From positions 186,001-250,000 of the forward strand of contig NZ_JAKGCR010000001.1 of the NCBI RefSeq assembly GCF_022668875.1: a stretch of 64,000 nt of DNA. The letters run 5' to 3'. Made by a program: the position numbers and the translations under genes. Below are positions 1 through 14,996 of the stretch, piece after piece. Origin of the DNA: Domibacillus sp. PGB-M46. Lineage in GTDB: Bacteria > Bacillota > Bacilli > Bacillales > Domibacillaceae. The notes under the pieces were generated by a model, which had not been told where the DNA came from, ran no database searches, and saw nothing but the letters and a program-made list of their open reading frames with translations. Position 1 is the first letter of the stretch. Each line of letters starts with the position of its first letter.

Positions 1-735
1 CACAATCCGACAGAAGCCGTTAAAAATAACATCTTCGGCACAAAAAATCTGGCGGAATGTGCCGGCCAGTATGAAGTTGAAACATACGTTCAAATTTCCA
101 CTGACAAAGCAGTGAACCCAACGAGCGTAATGGGTGCCACAAAACGGGTAGCCGAACTTATTATCCAAACATTGAATCAGCAGAGTAAAACGAACTTTGT
201 CGCGGTCCGGTTCGGAAACGTACTGGGAAGCAGAGGCAGTGTGGTTCCTTTATTTAAAAAACAAATACAAAACGGCGGTCCGGTTACAGTCACGCACCGG
301 GATATGACCCGTTATTTCATGACGATTCCCGAAGCCGTACAGCTTGTCATCCAAGCAGGGGCGCTTGCAAAAGGCGGCGAGATTTTCATTTTGGATATGG
401 GCAAACCGGTTAAGATCAGCGAACTGGCCCATAACTTAATTACCTTATCAGGACTGACACCAGGCAAAGATATCGAAATCCGCTATACGGGTATGCGCCC
501 GGGGGAAAAACTGTACGAAGAACTTTTTACAACAGAAGAAGGCCACACGGCTTCCAAGCACCAATTGATCTACATAGCCAGAACAACGAACGTATCAAAG
601 ATCGACCTGCCATTCTGGCTGAACCGGCTGGAACAGCTTGTTTACGAACCGGGAAACGAAGAAACCGATACGGCAGTCAAATCCGTTTTAAAAGAAATCG
701 TCCCTTCTTATCAGATTGATTTCTTTTTTTCATAA
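1..735 (+). CDS. UDP-sugar 4,6-dehydratase, FlaA1/CapD family (5' end outside window)
   Basis: The frame is open from base 1, so this is the last 244 residues of a longer protein. The fragment is the C-terminal part of an extended short-chain dehydrogenase with strong similarity to the polysaccharide-biosynthesis CapD/EpsC/FlaA1 family. These enzymes convert UDP-GlcNAc to a 4-keto-6-deoxy sugar at the start of surface-glycan pathways. Residues 33-48 hold STDKAV followed by M-G-A-T-K: the usual catalytic Tyr of the YxxxK motif is Met, as is typical of FlaA1-type dehydratases. [16 protein letters not shown] and [11 protein letters not shown] are further family signatures. A membrane-bound N-terminus, as in EpsC, cannot be judged. 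The next gene, convergent, is a sugar acyltransferase, which fits a surface-polysaccharide locus to the left. Confidence 0.9.
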   Translation, partial: HNPTEAVKNNIFGTKNLAECAGQYEVETYVQISTDKAVNPTSVMGATKRVAELIIQTLNQQSKTNFVAVRFGNVLGSRGSVVPLFKKQIQNGGPVTVTHRDMTRYFMTIPEAVQLVIQAGALAKGGEIFILDMGKPVKISELAHNLITLSGLTPGKDIEIRYTGMRPGEKLYEELFTTEEGHTASKHQLIYIARTTNVSKIDLPFWLNRLEQLVYEPGNEETDTAVKSVLKEIVPSYQIDFFFS

Positions 736-754
736 CAAAATAAACTGCCCATCT

Positions 755-1414
755 TTATGATAAGTAACTGTCTTCTTTCTTTCTTGTTCGAATTACTTTA
801 GCAGGAGTACCATATGCAACCCCGTACGGACCAATGCTTTGCAGTACCGTTGATCCAGCTCCAATAACGGTATGCTCTCCGATACTCACTGAGTGAATGA
901 CCTTGGCTCCAAGCGATACAACTGCACTATTTCCCGCTTTAACATTCCTGCCCAGCACCGCACCCGGAGCAACGCTGACAAAGTCACTAAGTATGCAGTC
1001 ATGATCCACTGAGGAGTTTGTATTAATAATAGAATGCTCTCCTATAATTGTATTTCGGTTAATAACCGCACCTGCCATCACAACCGTACCGTCTCCTATT
1101 TTGACATTGCTGCTGATGCAGGCCGATGGGTGTATGACGGAAACAAAAGAAAAGTCAGGGACGAGTTTACGAATGGTTTCAACCGTTTTTTTCCGCGTCC
1201 AATTGTCTTCAATCGCCACAATGCCTCCACATACCTGTTTGCCCAATTTAAGCAAGGCGGACTCTGTTCCTACTACCCGATATCCGTATATACTCGTGTT
1301 AACGGGACGAACCGTATCAATAATGCCACATATAGCGTATTTTCTTTCTTTTTCAATAGCATCAATAATGACGCTCGCATGTCCGCCTGAACCGATGATG
1401 ATGATTTTTTTCAC
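755..1414 (-). CDS. NeuD/PglD-family sugar O-/N-acyltransferase
   Basis: Left-handed beta-helix acyltransferase of the sialic-acid O-acetyltransferase NeuD / PglD / EpsM type, about 219 residues. The N-terminus has a Rossmann-like PglD_N domain with GSGGHASVI at residues 8-16. The second half carries hexapeptide repeats (IGDGTVVMAGAVI, NTNSSVDHDC, VAPGAVLGRN) and ends with YGTPAKVI, a usual finish for this fold. The conserved His in VDHDC is the expected general base. I chose the GTG at 1414 because GAGGTGAT lies 8 bases upstream; an in-frame TTG at 1441 has no such site. The likely role is acetylation of an amino-sugar nucleotide or glycan made by the neighbouring dehydratase pathway; the exact substrate cannot be read from sequence. 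Confidence 0.85.
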   Translation of the reverse strand: MKKIIIIGSGGHASVIIDAIEKERKYAICGIIDTVRPVNTSIYGYRVVGTESALLKLGKQVCGGIVAIEDNWTRKKTVETIRKLVPDFSFVSVIHPSACISSNVKIGDGTVVMAGAVINRNTIIGEHSIINTNSSVDHDCILSDFVSVAPGAVLGRNVKAGNSAVVSLGAKVIHSVSIGEHTVIGAGSTVLQSIGPYGVAYGTPAKVIRTRKKEDSYLS

Positions 1415-1510
1415 ACCAATCACCTCGCATTGTTTTACCAATGTATGCCGGTCTCTCGACTATATGCACTTTGTCTTGCCAATACTGGACAGGGTTGCTT
1501 TTTTCAAAAC

Positions 1511-1542
1511 AAAAAAGCCTTGCGAAAGTTCGCAAGGCTTTT
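1511..1542 (-). terminator. Rho-independent terminator of ssrA
   Basis: A perfect 10-bp stem (1517-1526 pairs with 1529-1538, GCCTTGCGAA) is followed on the minus strand by six Ts. It lies about 25 bases past the mature 3' end of tmRNA. Confidence 0.85.
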
Positions 1543-1566
1543 CTACATAGGTGCTCCATACAAGTA

Positions 1567-1925
1567 TGGAGACGGCGGGAGTCGAACCCGCGTCCAAAGA
1601 TAACGGCACCTGAGCGTCTACGGGCGTAGCTGCACTATTTCGGTCTCGCCGGCCCAACTGCCGCACAGCAGGCGTTTGGATCGGCCAGCCTGATTAGTCT
1701 CTTCTCTCATCCCCAGGCGGAGGAATTGAGCGTAGTCCGCTTAAAGTGAGCCCCTTACCCGACTGCACGGACAACAGCGGGAGGAGCACAGGCTAACCTA
1801 AATTAGGCAGCTTGTAGTTGAGTTTGTTGTTTGCCAGTTATTATAGGCAAGTGCGTTTTGACAGAGCCGACCCTCTGGCCCGCAGCCCAGGCTCGAACTA
1901 CCCCTGTCGAATCCGTAACGTCCCC
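1567..1925 (-). ncRNA. ssrA: Transfer-messenger RNA (tmRNA)
   Basis: tmRNA rescues stalled ribosomes together with SmpB, whose gene lies directly upstream. On the minus strand the 5' end GGGGACGTTACGGATTCGAC is the classical Bacillus tmRNA start. It pairs as a 7-bp acceptor stem with CGTCTCC at the 3' end, and a T-arm GGGTTCGACTCCC precedes it. The tag frame is at 1803-1835: after the resume alanine it reads GKQQTQLQAA and then TAA. Two details are unusual. The 3' end is followed by TAC, so CCA is not encoded and must be added. The tag ends LQAA rather than the ALAA of B. subtilis. Mature ends are inferred from the stem, not measured. Confidence 0.95.
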
Positions 1926-2018
1926 GGATTAAATTTGAACAGGATGTTCTGGATTGTGCTAAGAACATTTCCTGACAAAGTAGTATCGAAGCATAGCTGC
2001 TTCATCGTGACAGAATCT

Positions 2019-2047
2019 ATCATACCACAAACAAACTAGTTATTCAA
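2019..2047 (-). promoter_or_regulatory. Sigma-A promoter of ssrA
   Basis: TTGAAT (2042-2047) and TATGAT (2019-2024) are separated by 17 bases. The -35 box overlaps the last codon and stop codon of smpB, so tmRNA has its own promoter as well as possible read-through. Transcription would begin about 85 bases before the mature 5' end. Confidence 0.75.
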
Positions 2048-2511
2048 CCCTTTTGACGATCACGGAAGGCGCGCTCAATGTCGCGTTTTGCTTCTTTCTG
2101 CTTTAAATCTTCGCGTTTGTCATATTTCTTTTTCCCTTTTGCGAGGCCAATTAACAACTTTGCATATCCGTCTTTTAAATAAAGTTTTAAAGGAACGATC
2201 GAGTAGCCCGCTTCTTTCGTTTCACCGATCAATGTATTAATTTGCTTCCGGTGCAGAAGAAGCTTTCGCGTACGGAGCGGCTCATGGTTATGAATATTTC
2301 CCTGCTCGTACGGGCTGATATGCATATTGTGGACGAACAGTTCGCCATTTCGAATGCGGGCGAATGAATCTTTTAAATTCACTCGCCCCGCCCGGATTGC
2401 TTTAATTTCGGTTCCTAAAAGTACAAGGCCCGCTTCATATGTTTCTTCAATAAAGTAATCGTGGCGCGCTTTTTTATTTTGCGCGACCACTTTTCCTTCT
2501 CCCTTTGGCAT
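2044..2511 (-). CDS. smpB: SsrA-binding protein SmpB
   Basis: Small oligonucleotide-binding-fold protein, 155 residues, the usual length, which carries tmRNA to stalled ribosomes. The family start [23 protein letters not shown] and the core [18 protein letters not shown] are intact, as is the basic C-terminal tail ([22 protein letters not shown]) that enters the empty mRNA channel. ATG at 2511 is preceded by a weak GTGGGGA. It follows rnr closely and precedes ssrA, the conserved secG-est-rnr-smpB-ssrA order. Confidence 0.97.
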   Translation of the reverse strand: MPKGEGKVVAQNKKARHDYFIEETYEAGLVLLGTEIKAIRAGRVNLKDSFARIRNGELFVHNMHISPYEQGNIHNHEPLRTRKLLLHRKQINTLIGETKEAGYSIVPLKLYLKDGYAKLLIGLAKGKKKYDKREDLKQKEAKRDIERAFRDRQKG

Positions 2512-2529
2512 TGGCTCATCCCCACTTTC

Positions 2530-4890
2530 TTACTTGCGTTTCTTTTTCTTCGCAATTCCTTCGTAAAATTTACGTTTTTTCTTTTTTTTCGGCGGCTGGT
2601 TCGACCATTCGCCGCCCTCTTTCATATCTGGACGCGCCGGTTTTCTCGACGGTTTGTCTTCCCGTTTAATGGCTTGTGCTTTCCTGCCGCGGCCGCGCGG
2701 CTTTTTATCCGCCGTGCCCTCTATTCCGGCTGGGCGCTGGCGCTGTTTTTTCATGCCCACGATTTCAAAGTCGACAGACTGTTCTTCTTTATTTACATCA
2801 CGCACACGGACGGTAATTTCGTCCCCAATGCGGAAGACATTGCCGGTCCGCTCACCGATCATAGCATAGTGGCGTTCATCATAACGATAATAATCATCTG
2901 TCATATACGAAACGTGAATCAGGCCCTCAATCGTATTTTCAAGCGCCACAAACATACCGAAGTTGGTAACAGAGCTGATAACCCCATCATACTCTTCACC
3001 AATTTTATCAAGCATAAATTCTGCTTTTTTCAGCTCATCTGTATCGCGTTCTGCCTCAACAGCCCGGCGTTCCATGCTGGATGTGTGATCAGCGATTTCC
3101 GGAAGGCGCGCATCCCACTTTTCCCGTGTTTGCGGCGTAAGATCACCGTTGACTAAATACGTACGAATTAAACGATGGACAATCAAATCCGGATACCGGC
3201 GGATTGGAGAAGTGAAATGCGTGTAAAATTCTGCTGCAAGCCCAAAATGCCCTAAGCTGTTCGCATTATATTTTGCCTGCTGCATGGACCGAAGCATAAC
3301 AGTAGAAATAACTGTTTCTTCCGGTGTGTCTTTTACGTTTTCAATAATTTCCTGCAGGGCACGCGGATGAACAGAATTTGCTGTCCCTTTCACATTCAAG
3401 CCAAAATTCGTCAAAAACTCAAAAAAGCGCTGCAATTTATCTTCCTTCGGATCTTCGTGAATCCGGTATATAAACGGAACATCCATCCAGTGGAAATGCT
3501 CTGCTACTGTTTCATTTGCCGCCAGCATAAATTCTTCAATCAGTTTTTCGCCGACAGAACGTTCCCGAATGACCACATCAGTCGGATGCCCGTCTTCATC
3601 TACAAGCACTTTTGCTTCCCTGAAATCAAAGTCAATGGCACCCCGGTCCGTGCGCTTTTGGCGTAAAATGGCCGCCAGGTCTTCCATTCGCTCAAACATC
3701 GGCACAAGTGCTTCGTACTTAGCGCGCAGTGCTTCATCTTTATCAACCAAAATCCGGTTTACATCTGAATAAGTCATTCGTTCTGTCGTTCGGATGACGC
3801 TGTCAAAGATTTCATGGCTGACTACTTCACCAGATGCGTTAATTTCCATTTCACACGACATTGTTAAACGGTCTACTTTAGGGTTCAATGAGCAGATGCC
3901 ATTGGACAAGCGGTGCGGAATCATCGGGATTACCCGGTCAACTAAATAAACACTTGTACCACGCTCATAGGCTTCCCGGTCAATCGGGGAGTTTTCCGTT
4001 ACGTAGTGGCTGACGTCGGCAATGTGAACACCGAGCTTATAGTTGCCATTCTCAAGCTTGGTTACCGTGACCGCATCATCGAGATCTTTTGCATCCGCTC
4101 CATCAATTGTCACGATGACTTCATCGCGAAGATCCCGGCGGTTCGCAATATCTTTCGGATCAATTTCATCCGGCACCGCATTCGCCTGCTCCAGCACTTC
4201 TTCCGGAAACTCCTGTGGTAGGCCGTGTTTATAAATAATCGACATAATATCGACGCCAGGATCGTTCTTATGCCCGATGATTTCTTTTACTTCGCCTTCT
4301 GCCGCCTGGCGTCCTTCAGGCCAGCGTGTGATATGGACAACGACTTTGTGGCCGTCAATCGCACCGGCTGTTTTTTCTTTTGGAATAAAAATATCAGCAG
4401 TGAATTTTTTATCGTCTGTTTCCACAAAGCCAAAGCTTTTTTTGTCGATGAACGTACCGACAATGTCCGTCTGGCCGCGTTCTAAAATACGGACAACAGT
4501 ACCTTCCCGTCGTGTCCCGCTCTGGTCTTCTTTCGTTACACGGACAAGCGCCGTATCGCCGTTTAAGGCTCCATTTGTTTCATGCGGCGGAATGAATACA
4601 TCATCCATTCCCTGCTCATCCGGCAGCAGGAAAGCAAACCCTTTTGCATGTCCGGAAATCTTTCCGCGCACAAGGTTCATTTTCTCCGGCAGGCCGTATC
4701 GGTTTGCGCGCGTCCGCACGACTAAACCGCGCTCTTCCATGTACACGAGCGACTTAACAAAGTCACGGAACCCTTCCGAGCCTTCAATGCCAAGCACTTC
4801 TTCAAGCTCCTGCACTGTGAGCGGCTTGTACGATTCTTCTTTCATATACGTCAATAATCGATCGACGATTTTCTCTATGTGCTGGTCCAT
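2530..4890 (-). CDS. rnr: Ribonuclease R
   Basis: Processive 3'-5' exoribonuclease of the RNB family, 786 residues with the chosen start. It degrades structured RNA and tmRNA-tagged messages. In order: a winged-helix N-terminus, cold-shock domains from about residue 60 ([20 protein letters not shown]), the RNB catalytic domain with the metal-binding cluster [11 protein letters not shown] near residue 270, an S1 domain from about 620 ([14 protein letters not shown]), and a long Lys/Arg-rich tail ending [26 protein letters not shown] lies 9-10 bases before ATG 4890, so an upstream in-frame extension is rejected. It sits between est and smpB in the usual cluster. Confidence 0.97.
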   Translation of the reverse strand: MDQHIEKIVDRLLTYMKEESYKPLTVQELEEVLGIEGSEGFRDFVKSLVYMEERGLVVRTRANRYGLPEKMNLVRGKISGHAKGFAFLLPDEQGMDDVFIPPHETNGALNGDTALVRVTKEDQSGTRREGTVVRILERGQTDIVGTFIDKKSFGFVETDDKKFTADIFIPKEKTAGAIDGHKVVVHITRWPEGRQAAEGEVKEIIGHKNDPGVDIMSIIYKHGLPQEFPEEVLEQANAVPDEIDPKDIANRRDLRDEVIVTIDGADAKDLDDAVTVTKLENGNYKLGVHIADVSHYVTENSPIDREAYERGTSVYLVDRVIPMIPHRLSNGICSLNPKVDRLTMSCEMEINASGEVVSHEIFDSVIRTTERMTYSDVNRILVDKDEALRAKYEALVPMFERMEDLAAILRQKRTDRGAIDFDFREAKVLVDEDGHPTDVVIRERSVGEKLIEEFMLAANETVAEHFHWMDVPFIYRIHEDPKEDKLQRFFEFLTNFGLNVKGTANSVHPRALQEIIENVKDTPEETVISTVMLRSMQQAKYNANSLGHFGLAAEFYTHFTSPIRRYPDLIVHRLIRTYLVNGDLTPQTREKWDARLPEIADHTSSMERRAVEAERDTDELKKAEFMLDKIGEEYDGVISSVTNFGMFVALENTIEGLIHVSYMTDDYYRYDERHYAMIGERTGNVFRIGDEITVRVRDVNKEEQSVDFEIVGMKKQRQRPAGIEGTADKKPRGRGRKAQAIKREDKPSRKPARPDMKEGGEWSNQPPKKKKKRKFYEGIAKKKKRK

Positions 4891-4915
4891 CTGGAACCCG
4901 CCTCCTTTTGCGAAG

Positions 4916-5662
4916 TTACACGGTCCAGTCAAGCGTTTGGAGAAAGGCAAGAATATCTGCATGCAGCTGCTCTTTTTCCTTATCCAGTGTAATCACATGA
5001 CCGGACTCTTCGTACCACTTCAATTGTTTTTCGTCTGTTTCCACGCCTTCAAAAATCACATTGGCGCTGTTGGTATCAATCATCTTGTCGTTGCGTGCCT
5101 GAACAACAAAAACCGGTGCATAAATGTGGTCAATATGGCTGCGTACATCTTGTACAAGCTCACGAAGCGCCGCCAGCGTATTCATCGGTGTTTGTTTAAA
5201 GGCTTCTATTTCTTTTTCAATAACATCAGCGGATTTCCCTTCAAATTTCTTGAACCCGCGTGCGTATTCCACAACCCCATTGTACATCGTCTGCTCGTCT
5301 TTCATCGCCATTGGGGCACACATTGGAATAATACCCTTTACAGGTTTAGTATAACCGAGTTTCAGTGCAAAAACACCGCCGAGCGACAGTCCGCATACTG
5401 CAATTTCTTCATAGCCAAGGTTCAGCAGATGCTGATAGCCTTCCTCCACATCCTTCCACCAGTCTTCAGGACCCGTTTTCACCAGTTCTTCAGGCGGAAC
5501 CGCATGTCCTTTATAGTGTGGTGCATGTGATGTATACCCATTTTTCTCAAGAAAACGGCCGATCATGCGCACGTCAGATGAATTTCCAGTAAAGCCGTGT
5601 AAAAGTAAAACAGCCCGTTTTCCCGCTTCGAATGTAAATGGAGTTGGCAGTGTTAGTTTCAT
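4916..5662 (-). CDS. est: Carboxylesterase (Est30/YvaK type)
   Basis: Alpha/beta-hydrolase of 248 residues, the same length as B. subtilis YvaK. It hydrolyses short-chain esters in the cytosol in studied relatives. HGFTG near residue 22 forms the oxyanion-hole strand, GLSLGG holds the nucleophile serine near residue 93, [10 protein letters not shown] supplies the acidic residue and ESGHVITLD the histidine. ATG 5662 is used because AAAGGA is 9-10 bases upstream; the TTG at 5671 is too close to that site. It lies between secG and rnr; the link to RNA decay is positional only. Confidence 0.93.
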   Translation of the reverse strand: MKLTLPTPFTFEAGKRAVLLLHGFTGNSSDVRMIGRFLEKNGYTSHAPHYKGHAVPPEELVKTGPEDWWKDVEEGYQHLLNLGYEEIAVCGLSLGGVFALKLGYTKPVKGIIPMCAPMAMKDEQTMYNGVVEYARGFKKFEGKSADVIEKEIEAFKQTPMNTLAALRELVQDVRSHIDHIYAPVFVVQARNDKMIDTNSANVIFEGVETDEKQLKWYEESGHVITLDKEKEQLHADILAFLQTLDWTV

Positions 5663-5709
5663 GTAAGTCAATTCCTTTCTTTTTTCGGATGATGGAGGCT
5701 TTGGGGCAT

Positions 5710-5742
5710 AAAAAAAAGCGATTCAGCCGAATCGCCTTTTTT
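5710..5742 (-). terminator. Terminator after secG
   Basis: GCGATTC (5718-5724) pairs with GAATCGC (5729-5735), followed on the minus strand by seven Ts. It sits between secG and est, so it probably attenuates read-through into est-rnr-smpB. Confidence 0.8.
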
Positions 5743-5743
5743 A

Positions 5744-5980
5744 TTATAAACCAAAGTAAGAAAGCGCAATTGTTAAAACAAAAAACAGAACAGACAAAAT
5801 CACTGTCAAACGATGCAGCACCAGGTCAACCCCGCGCGCTTTCTGTTTTCCAAACAATTGCTCCGCACCGCCGGAAATCGCGCCAGAAAGCCCTGAGCTT
5901 TTCCCAGACTGCAGCAAAACAACCGCAATAAGCGCAATTGCTACAATCACGAGCAGTACAATAAGCACTGTATGCAACAT
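5744..5980 (-). CDS. secG: Protein translocase subunit SecG
   Basis: Small membrane subunit of the SecYEG channel, 78 residues. Two hydrophobic segments (about residues 2-22 and 53-76) flank the conserved loop [29 protein letters not shown], which is diagnostic for SecG. GGAGGTAAAAAT precedes the ATG. First gene of the secG-est-rnr-smpB cluster. Confidence 0.96.
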   Translation of the reverse strand: MLHTVLIVLLVIVAIALIAVVLLQSGKSSGLSGAISGGAEQLFGKQKARGVDLVLHRLTVILSVLFFVLTIALSYFGL

Positions 5981-6048
5981 ATTTTTACCTCCATCAAAGA
6001 CGAACCTATAGATGAGTGAATTATATCATACTTTCTGCACACGCGCAA

Positions 6049-6075
6049 AAAAGCCCGGCGGCCGCCGGGCTTTCG
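6049..6075 (-). terminator. Terminator after eno
   Basis: A GC-rich perfect palindrome at 6055-6072 (GCCCGGCG with its complement) is flanked by an A-run and short T-run. It closes the glycolytic operon just after the eno stop codon. Confidence 0.8.
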
Positions 6076-6082
6076 TTTGTTC

Positions 6083-7381
<1,299 letters not shown>

Positions 7382-7393
7382 TTATTCTCTCCC

Positions 7394-10894
<3,501 letters not shown>

Positions 10895-11000
10895 CAAGAA
10901 GACCTCCCAGTGTAATTGAAAAGCGAAAGCTAAGCGTGCAGCATTCTGCCGACATCGTTCGACGCTGCTTTAGCAGCGGAACAGATAACGGCTTACACAC

Positions 11001-11036
11001 AAAAAAAGGGAGCGGGGATTGTATCCCGCTCCCCGT
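11001..11036 (-). terminator. Terminator between gapA and pgk
   Basis: An 11-12 bp stem of GGGAGCGGGGAT with its complement around a TGT loop, followed by seven Ts on the minus strand. It should end the cggR-gapA transcript and lower pgk read-through. Confidence 0.8.
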
Positions 11037-11105
11037 TTCACCTTTTCATTATAGATGGTGAACTGTTGATTTCCAAGTTATAGCTTAAAAATCAGTGTGT
11101 TTTAA

Positions 11106-12137
<1,032 letters not shown>

Positions 12138-12145
12138 TTATCAAA

Positions 12146-12171
12146 CCGCCAGTTCAAATGAGAACTGCCGG
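12146..12171 (-). promoter_or_regulatory. Stem-loop between cggR and gapA
   Basis: CCGCCAGTTC (12146-12155) pairs with GAACTGCCGG (12162-12171), nine of ten positions, without a T-run behind it. In B. subtilis the cggR-gapA message is cut upstream of gapA and a 5' stem-loop stabilises the gapA part; this hairpin is in the matching position. That role is inference here. Confidence 0.6.
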
Positions 12172-12180
12172 ATGTTCGCG

Positions 12181-13212
12181 TTAAGATAGATCTTCAAGCA
12201 ATTCTCTTGCGGCTGCTTCATCTGTCACTAAAATATCGAGCTTTGGTGATCCGTTTAAATACGAACGAATCGCTTTCCCTTTTGATGCGCCGCCTGCCGC
12301 CGCAATTACGACTTTGGCATGCTGCAGATCATCCAGTTTCAAGCCGATTGTTGATAGCTTCTGAATCACTTCGCCTTCTTTGTTGAAATAGTAGCCAAAT
12401 GCTTCTGCCACTGCTTCATTTTGTTCCAGCATCGCAAGTTCCGCTTCTGGTGTTTTACGGCGCTTTGCCATCGAAATTGCATTCCCGACGCCATGGAGAA
12501 CAACGTCTGCAGACTGGATCATGCTGACTGCTTCTTTGATCGCCGGCTCTTGAAGAAGAGATTCGCGCACGTCAGGGCTGATTCGCTCCGGCGCGTACAA
12601 CACACGGTGTGACCCGTTTGTATTCTGTGCCATTAATGCAGCGATCGTGTTGGCTTCATTGCGGACATCATCCCCAATACCGCCCCGTGCCGGCACAAAT
12701 AATACTTGTTTCCCTTCTGCAAAATCTGGTTTCATCGTTCTTGCTGCTTCCGCCATTGTCGAGCCGCCTGTTACAGCGATGATAGTTTTACCGCTGAGCC
12801 TGCTCTTTATGCGGCTTACGCACGCCTCACCGATTGCTTTTTTCACGAATGCCGATTCATCACAATTGCCAGGCACAATAACAGCTTCTGATAAATTGTA
12901 GCGGGCCTTCAGCTCTTCGGCCATTGAATCAATGCCTTTAAGCTCGAGCATCAGCTCTTCCAGCTCCCTCACCACATCCATACCCGTTTCTGTTAATTTC
13001 ATGCCTGATGCACTGAAATCGAGCAGTCCGCGCTCTTTTAAAAACTCCGCTTCGCTTCTTACAACACGTTCCGTCATGCTCAGTGACTGGGCAAGCGTGC
13101 GTCTGCCAGCCGTCCCGGCAATTCGAACCGCCTGCAAAAGACGATAGCGTTTTTGCATAATATCAAGCAGGTCCGGTACGAGCTGCTGTTGAATATTTAA
13201 GATCGGTTTCAT
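12181..13212 (-). CDS. cggR: Central glycolytic genes regulator CggR
   Basis: SorC/DeoR-type repressor of the glycolytic operon, 343 residues. A winged HTH (about 30-80: RTLAQSLSMTERVVRSEAEFLKERGLL) is followed by a sugar-phosphate-binding domain with GGSTMAEAA and GVGNA. Known CggR releases DNA upon binding fructose-1,6-bisphosphate. ATG 13212 has AGGAG nine bases upstream and gives the usual N-terminus; the frame is open 114 bases further upstream but overlaps the operator. First gene of the operon. Confidence 0.93.
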   Translation of the reverse strand: MKPILNIQQQLVPDLLDIMQKRYRLLQAVRIAGTAGRRTLAQSLSMTERVVRSEAEFLKERGLLDFSASGMKLTETGMDVVRELEELMLELKGIDSMAEELKARYNLSEAVIVPGNCDESAFVKKAIGEACVSRIKSRLSGKTIIAVTGGSTMAEAARTMKPDFAEGKQVLFVPARGGIGDDVRNEANTIAALMAQNTNGSHRVLYAPERISPDVRESLLQEPAIKEAVSMIQSADVVLHGVGNAISMAKRRKTPEAELAMLEQNEAVAEAFGYYFNKEGEVIQKLSTIGLKLDDLQHAKVVIAAAGGASKGKAIRSYLNGSPKLDILVTDEAAARELLEDLS

Positions 13213-13248
13213 ATCCCGCGCTCCTCTTCGGTCTTCGGGTTCTCTTTC

Positions 13249-13275
13249 GTCCCAGTTGAAACTTTTAATGTCCCA
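13249..13275 (-). promoter_or_regulatory. Candidate CggR operator
   Basis: Two direct copies of TGGGAC (13270-13275 and 13249-13254) lie 21 bases apart between the promoter and the cggR start. B. subtilis CggR binds tandem CGGGAC half-sites about 20 bases apart in the same place. Confidence 0.7.
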
Positions 13276-13311
13276 CCCCGGCGAAAAAAATTTTTCCCTG
13301 CTTACAAATTC

Positions 13312-13340
13312 ATTGTAGCAGGGCATTATTTAAAAATCAA
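13312..13340 (-). promoter_or_regulatory. Sigma-A promoter of cggR-gapA
   Basis: TTGATT (13335-13340), 17-base spacer, TACAAT (13312-13317). An inverted repeat (CCCTGC at 13296-13301 with GCAGGG at 13318-13323, plus inner TACAA/TTGTA) lies across the -10 box and start point. Confidence 0.8.
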
Positions 13341-13366
13341 CGAAAAGAGCTCGTTATTTTTTTAAA

Positions 13367-13630
13367 TTATTCGTTAACTCTTCCTTTCAGTTGTGTGAAG
13401 AGAGAAAGGCGTTCCACGTGGCCATAAGCCATAAGCTCTCCCCCCATTTCAACAACCGGAATCATTAAACCGTATTTTTCTGTCCATTCATCTTTTGTAT
13501 CAATGTTTCGTTCGAGCATCTCTATATTCAATTCCTGTGCGATGGGGGCGACGACTTTTTTAGCGTCATCACACAAATGGCAGCCTGGTCTCGTATAAAA
13601 ATAAATCGTCATATGATCGCTCTTATTCAT
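13367..13630 (-). CDS. Glutaredoxin-family thiol protein
   Basis: Small thioredoxin-fold protein, 87 residues from ATG 13630 or 81 from ATG 13612 (MTIYFYTRPGCHLCDDAKK). The CHLC redox motif follows the first strand and the conserved Pro of the fold is in MIPVVEM. It overlaps the end of sigL by 8 bases, so it is probably co-translated with it. Neither start has a strong ribosome binding site. The partner is unknown; many Firmicutes have such single-domain glutaredoxin-like proteins (DUF836 type). Confidence 0.8.
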   Translation of the reverse strand: MNKSDHMTIYFYTRPGCHLCDDAKKVVAPIAQELNIEMLERNIDTKDEWTEKYGLMIPVVEMGGELMAYGHVERLSLFTQLKGRVNE

Positions 13631-14954
13631 ATCTTTTACGCTTTGCTGAAGAAGGTATATTTAATTGTTCTCTGTATTTGGCGACTGTTCTTCTTGAAAC
13701 AGCCATCCCTTCTGTTAAAAGTGCAGAACAAATAGCCTGGTCAGACAGCGGCTTTTTCTTGTCTTCCGCCGAGACGAGCACCTGAATACGTATTTTCACC
13801 TGGTTGGAAGAGGCCGTTTCGCCTTCTTCGGAGGAAGCAGCCATACCGGATGGGAAAAAGGTTTTTAATTCGTATGTGCCAAACGGAGTCTGCATGTACT
13901 TCCCCCGTACGGTCCGGCTTACGGTTGATTCGTGAATGTTCAGCTCTTCAGCAATGTCTTTCATCGTAAGCGGCTGCAGGGAGCCCGGTCCGTCAAAGAA
14001 AAAACGGCGCTGCTTTTCTACAATTTTAAGTCCTACCCGCTGTATGGTCTGCTGTCTTTGCTCAAGGCTTCTCATAAGCCACTGATAGTCTTTTTCTTTT
14101 TCTTTTATAAACCGCTTCACTTCTTTGTCCGCATGCGAAGCCAATTCATTAAAATATTCTTTTTCAAAAATAACTTTCGGTAAATCATCATCATAAAGAT
14201 GAACTTCTATCGTTTCTCCGCTGACGGTTACCGCTACATCAGGCTGCACATAGCAGGAAGATCCGTTTCCGAAAGAAGCCCCCGGCTTTGGATTTAATGT
14301 TCGAATAAAATCAGCCGCCTGCTGAATGTCCTTTAGTTCAACACCAAGCTTTTTGGCGAGCGGCTTCCATGTTTTATTAGCAAACTCGATAAAATGACTG
14401 CGGAGAATCGTTTCCGCTAAAAAAGGTGCATCGAGGCGCCGTTCCACCTGCAGAAGAAGACATTCCTGCAAACTGCCGGATCCGATTCCTGCCGGCTCCA
14501 TCCACTTGATCATATCAAGTACCGATTGGACTTCGCTTTTGTTCTCTCCCGTTAAGGCGGCTGCTTCCTCGCTATTAATCGTCATATAGCCGTTTTCGTC
14601 CATGTTATCTAATAAAAAACGAAGAATCCGTTTTTGTTTATCGGATAATTCTTTCAGCTGAAATTGAGCCTGCACATAATCCGTAATCGTATAAGAAGAA
14701 TCCGCAATGTGCTCGATCCAGTTTTTATCGTCTGCCGCTTTTGCTCCTGACTGGGCACGTTCTTTTTTATGAAGCGCTTTCAATGAAGGCGTTTCTAATT
14801 GAATAAACGGGTTCTCGACGGCCTTTGTTTCCAAAAACGCTGCCAGCTCCTGTGCTGAATATTGAAGCAATGTAATGGCCTGCGTTAATTCCTGCGTCAT
14901 GGCCAGCTTCATCGTCTGCTGCTGCCAGAGTCCCGGCTTCATTTGCATATTCAT
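13623..14954 (-). CDS. sigL: RNA polymerase sigma-54 factor (SigL/RpoN)
   Basis: Sigma-54 recognises -24/-12 promoters and needs enhancer-binding activators; in Bacillus it drives levanase, amino-acid and acetoin genes. The protein is about 443 residues. The N-terminal Gln-rich activator region (LWQQQTMKLAMTQELTQAITLLQ), the core-binding middle, the HTH (IAEELNIHESTVSRTVRGKYMQTPFG) and the RpoN box (SRRTVAKYREQLNIP) are all present. GGGGGAG is 6 bases before ATG 14954; ATG 14960 is too close to it. Confidence 0.96.
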   Translation of the reverse strand: MNMQMKPGLWQQQTMKLAMTQELTQAITLLQYSAQELAAFLETKAVENPFIQLETPSLKALHKKERAQSGAKAADDKNWIEHIADSSYTITDYVQAQFQLKELSDKQKRILRFLLDNMDENGYMTINSEEAAALTGENKSEVQSVLDMIKWMEPAGIGSGSLQECLLLQVERRLDAPFLAETILRSHFIEFANKTWKPLAKKLGVELKDIQQAADFIRTLNPKPGASFGNGSSCYVQPDVAVTVSGETIEVHLYDDDLPKVIFEKEYFNELASHADKEVKRFIKEKEKDYQWLMRSLEQRQQTIQRVGLKIVEKQRRFFFDGPGSLQPLTMKDIAEELNIHESTVSRTVRGKYMQTPFGTYELKTFFPSGMAASSEEGETASSNQVKIRIQVLVSAEDKKKPLSDQAICSALLTEGMAVSRRTVAKYREQLNIPSSAKRKRYE

Positions 14955-14996
14955 CCCCATCTCCCCCTTACCGCTATTATACAGATTAGCAGCATG

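Noticed and set aside
2461-3156. 231-codon plus-strand ORF opposite smpB/rnr
   Set aside because: Antisense to the Lys/Arg-rich tail of RNase R; its Phe/Leu-rich look comes from reading that stretch backwards.
4277-5530. 417-codon plus-strand ORF opposite rnr and est
   Set aside because: It is a mirror of two well-conserved genes, has a low-complexity Phe/Ser-rich translation, no ribosome binding site and no recognisable domain.
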